Under the pieces are notes generated by a model. That model was given only the letters and a program-made list of their open reading frames with translations, had not been told where the DNA came from and did not search any database. Shown piece after piece: positions 6,089-7,687 of a DNA stretch of 7,687 bases (its first letter is position 1; each line of letters opens with the position of its first letter). This stretch comes from an uncultured Prevotella sp. (GTDB taxonomy: Bacteria; Bacteroidota; Bacteroidia; Bacteroidales; Bacteroidaceae): assembly GCA_937889855.1 (NCBI GenBank), contig CALBYK010000376.1, positions 1-7,687 on the forward strand. The letters are read 5' to 3'. The translations under genes were made by a program, and so were the position numbers.

Positions 6089-7393
6089 ATGAAAAGAATC
6101 TTTCTACTATCCGCCGCCACAATCATCTCTGCGGCATTGTCGGCACAAACCGTCGCACGTATGGACGACTTGAAGCCGGAACAGAAGTCGATGGCTGTAA
6201 GCCTTAAGCTGACAGGCGAGCTTTCCACAGACAACAACAGCGACTACCGCCAGTTGCGCGATCTCTGTTTCCAGACCCGTAGCATTGACCTCAGCGACGC
6301 CAAGAGCCAGGATGTTCCGAAGAACGCGTTCCATTCGCGCCACCAGCTTGAGCACGTCATATTGCCGAAGGCATTGAAGACCATCGGCTCGCAGGCTTTC
6401 TTCGCTTGCGATAAACTTCAAGACATCACCATCCCGGCATCCGTCACAAGCGTCGGAGCTGCCGCTTTCTCTGGCTGCAAGAGCATGACGGTGCTTACCA
6501 TTGAAGGCAGTCCGGTCATAGGTGAGTATGCCTTCGCACGTATGACGGGACTGAAGACAGTAAAGGTCGATTCCAAGGTTCCGCCAAAGGCGGCGGTGTC
6601 GTCGTTCTACGGCATCGCCCCCGGCACCGTGCGTCTTGTTGTTCCTAAAGGCAGCGAGGGCGCATACCGTAAGGCCGCAGGCTGGAGCCGTTTCTATGCC
6701 GAGCCCAAGATGGCAAGCGAGGTGAGCGACCCGCTGACATGTCTCACCCCGTATCCATCAGAGATAAGCATGTCAAAGGGAGCAAAAGCCGTAAACGTCC
6801 ATACTGCATGGAACATAATGACCCCCAAGATGGACGGCAAAAGCCATGTCCTTGCCAGTGAGGTGGAGCAGGCCCGCGACATTCTCACGAATCGCATAGG
6901 CAATGTTGTCAACAGCCGCCAGCGTGGCGTGCGCCTTGTGCTCGCCCTTGACCCCTCGCTCGATGACGATGAGGCTTACACTCTTCAGGTAAAGGGAGAC
7001 GAGGTGAGCATCAACGGCAAGACACAGCGCGGCGTGTTCTGGGGTCTGATGACGCTCGACCAAATACTTCGTGGCTCTGGCACAAAGGACTGTGTTGACG
7101 CCATTCCGCAGCTCACCATCAAGGACACTCCACGTACACACGTGCGTGAGCTTATGGTTGACCCCGCCCGCACGTTCATCCCGTTTGATGAGCTGAAGGC
7201 ATTCATACCAGAGATGGCACGTTACAAGCTCAACGCCCTGCACCTGCATCTCGTCGACGACCAGGCTTGCCTCGTCACGTTGGGGTCAGGACGACATACA
7301 GGCTCCCTACAAAGGCTATTACACCCAGGAGCAGATGCGCGAGCTTGTGGCTTATGCGGCAAAGTTCCATATAGAGATTGTGCCCGAGATTGA
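6089..7393 (+). CDS. Secreted LRR_5-GH20 beta-N-acetylhexosaminidase, N-terminal part ended by a frameshift
   Basis: The first 393 residues or so are the front of a family 20 glycoside hydrolase that should release terminal N-acetylhexosamines from glycans outside the cytoplasm. Residues 1-20 are a signal peptide (MKRIFLLSAATIISAALSAQ; cleavage likely after Ala19). Residues about 78-205 are BspA-type leucine-rich repeats of about 23 residues, with starts such as FHSRHQLEHVILP (81), FFACDKLQDITIP (104) and FSGCKSMTVLTI (127), and an end cap LVVPKGSEGAYRKAAGW (183-199). Residues about 220-345 match the GH20 N-terminal alpha/beta domain, ending in GVFWGLMTLDQILRG. The catalytic barrel begins near 346 with Arg353, Asp358 and Arg361, and reaches LNALHLHLVDDQA (381-393). 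From residue 394 the frame is wrong: 41 unrelated residues lead to a TGA at 7391-7393, while GH20 sequence continues in another frame. As written, the product lacks the catalytic Asp-Glu pair and should be inactive. Confidence 0.85.
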   Translation: MKRIFLLSAATIISAALSAQTVARMDDLKPEQKSMAVSLKLTGELSTDNNSDYRQLRDLCFQTRSIDLSDAKSQDVPKNAFHSRHQLEHVILPKALKTIGSQAFFACDKLQDITIPASVTSVGAAAFSGCKSMTVLTIEGSPVIGEYAFARMTGLKTVKVDSKVPPKAAVSSFYGIAPGTVRLVVPKGSEGAYRKAAGWSRFYAEPKMASEVSDPLTCLTPYPSEISMSKGAKAVNVHTAWNIMTPKMDGKSHVLASEVEQARDILTNRIGNVVNSRQRGVRLVLALDPSLDDDEAYTLQVKGDEVSINGKTQRGVFWGLMTLDQILRGSGTKDCVDAIPQLTIKDTPRTHVRELMVDPARTFIPFDELKAFIPEMARYKLNALHLHLVDDQACLVTLGSGRHTGSLQRLLHPGADARACGLCGKVPYRDCARD

Positions 7394-7687
7394 GATGCCT
7401 GGACATGAGGTAGCCGCTATAAGTGTGTTCCCCGAACTCACGTGCCATCAGCGCCAGGTGCCCATACGCACCACCTGCGGCGTGTCCAACGAGCTGCTTT
7501 GTCCTGGCAACGACTTCACCTATGAGTTTCTTGGCAACGTGTTCAAGGAACTTGCCGACATCTTCCCGTCCAAATACATACATCTTGGAGGCGACGAGGC
7601 TGGCAACCCAGCTCTCGACTGCTGGACCGACTGCCCCAAGTGTCAGGCGCTCAAGCAGAAGCTCGGCATCACAAGTACCGACCGCTC
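7272..7687 (+). pseudogene. Remainder of the GH20 hexosaminidase in a shifted frame, 3' partial
   Basis: The frame with codons starting at 7272 (one base ahead of the upstream frame) continues the catalytic barrel: SRWGQDDIQAPYKGYYTQEQ from about 7275, then EIVPEIEMPGH with its histidine codon at 7404-7406, then IHLGGDE with the catalytic Asp-Glu codons at 7593-7598. It stays open to the window end. No plausible separate start exists near the break; the first in-frame ATG (7335) is inside the barrel, so this is not an independent gene. Family members usually have about 10-15 residues between DDQA and this point (W-R-x-E-I-K-x-Y-P-x-L). These are missing, which suggests a small deletion whose length is 2 modulo 3. 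It may be a natural pseudogene or a sequencing or assembly error; with the lost bases restored, this and the preceding entry would be one gene. Confidence 0.8.

Noticed and set aside
7266..7393. Programmed frameshift in the GH20 gene
   Set aside because: There is no slippery heptamer or downstream structure at the break, and conserved residues are missing as well as shifted, which recoding would not explain.
7275..7583. Open frame of 102 codons on the minus strand near the right end
   Set aside because: The plus strand over the same bases encodes GH20 active-site motifs (EMPGH, HLGGDE); the minus frame is a shadow that stands out only because the plus frame is broken.

Overview
The window looks like a piece of a Bacteroidota chromosome, probably order Bacteroidales and possibly Prevotella-like. 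Three things point there. Three promoters fit the Bacteroidota pattern (TTTG, then 20 bp, then TAnnTTTG). The start codons lack Shine-Dalgarno sequences and sit behind A/T-rich leaders. The last gene joins BspA-type leucine-rich repeats to a family 20 glycoside hydrolase. The genus is a guess.

Layout. Bases 1-1544 (+) hold the C-terminal two thirds or so of a Zn/Cd/Pb-exporting P1B-type ATPase, cut by the window edge. It converges on a minus-strand pair at 1578-2680: an ECF-type sigma factor and, 11 bp downstream of it, a four-helix membrane protein that may be its regulator. A perfect 19-bp hairpin, which is also the last codons of the membrane protein, separates the two sides. Upstream lies a short MerR-type regulator (2836-3183, minus) with its own terminator hairpin. 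The regulator is divergent from alaS (3279-5900, +), a complete alanyl-tRNA synthetase with catalytic, editing and C-Ala domains. alaS ends in a strong intrinsic terminator. A clear promoter then drives a secreted LRR_5-GH20 beta-hexosaminidase gene (6089 onward, +). That gene carries a reading-frame break near 7268-7275 and runs off the window.

How the parts relate. Most of this is housekeeping or ordinary accessory content, and I see no phage, IS, CRISPR, tRNA or rRNA. The most interesting signal is the merR/alaS intergenic region. Its two promoters are superimposed on one perfect dyad, so each copy of the octamer TTTGCAAA serves as the -33 of one promoter and the end of the -7 of the other. 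The two genes therefore probably compete for RNA polymerase. The second item is the GH20 gene: the missing stretch looks like a small out-of-frame deletion at the active-site entrance, either a real pseudogene or a sequence error. The third is the sigma factor/membrane protein pair, in which the membrane protein shows none of the usual anti-sigma features I know.
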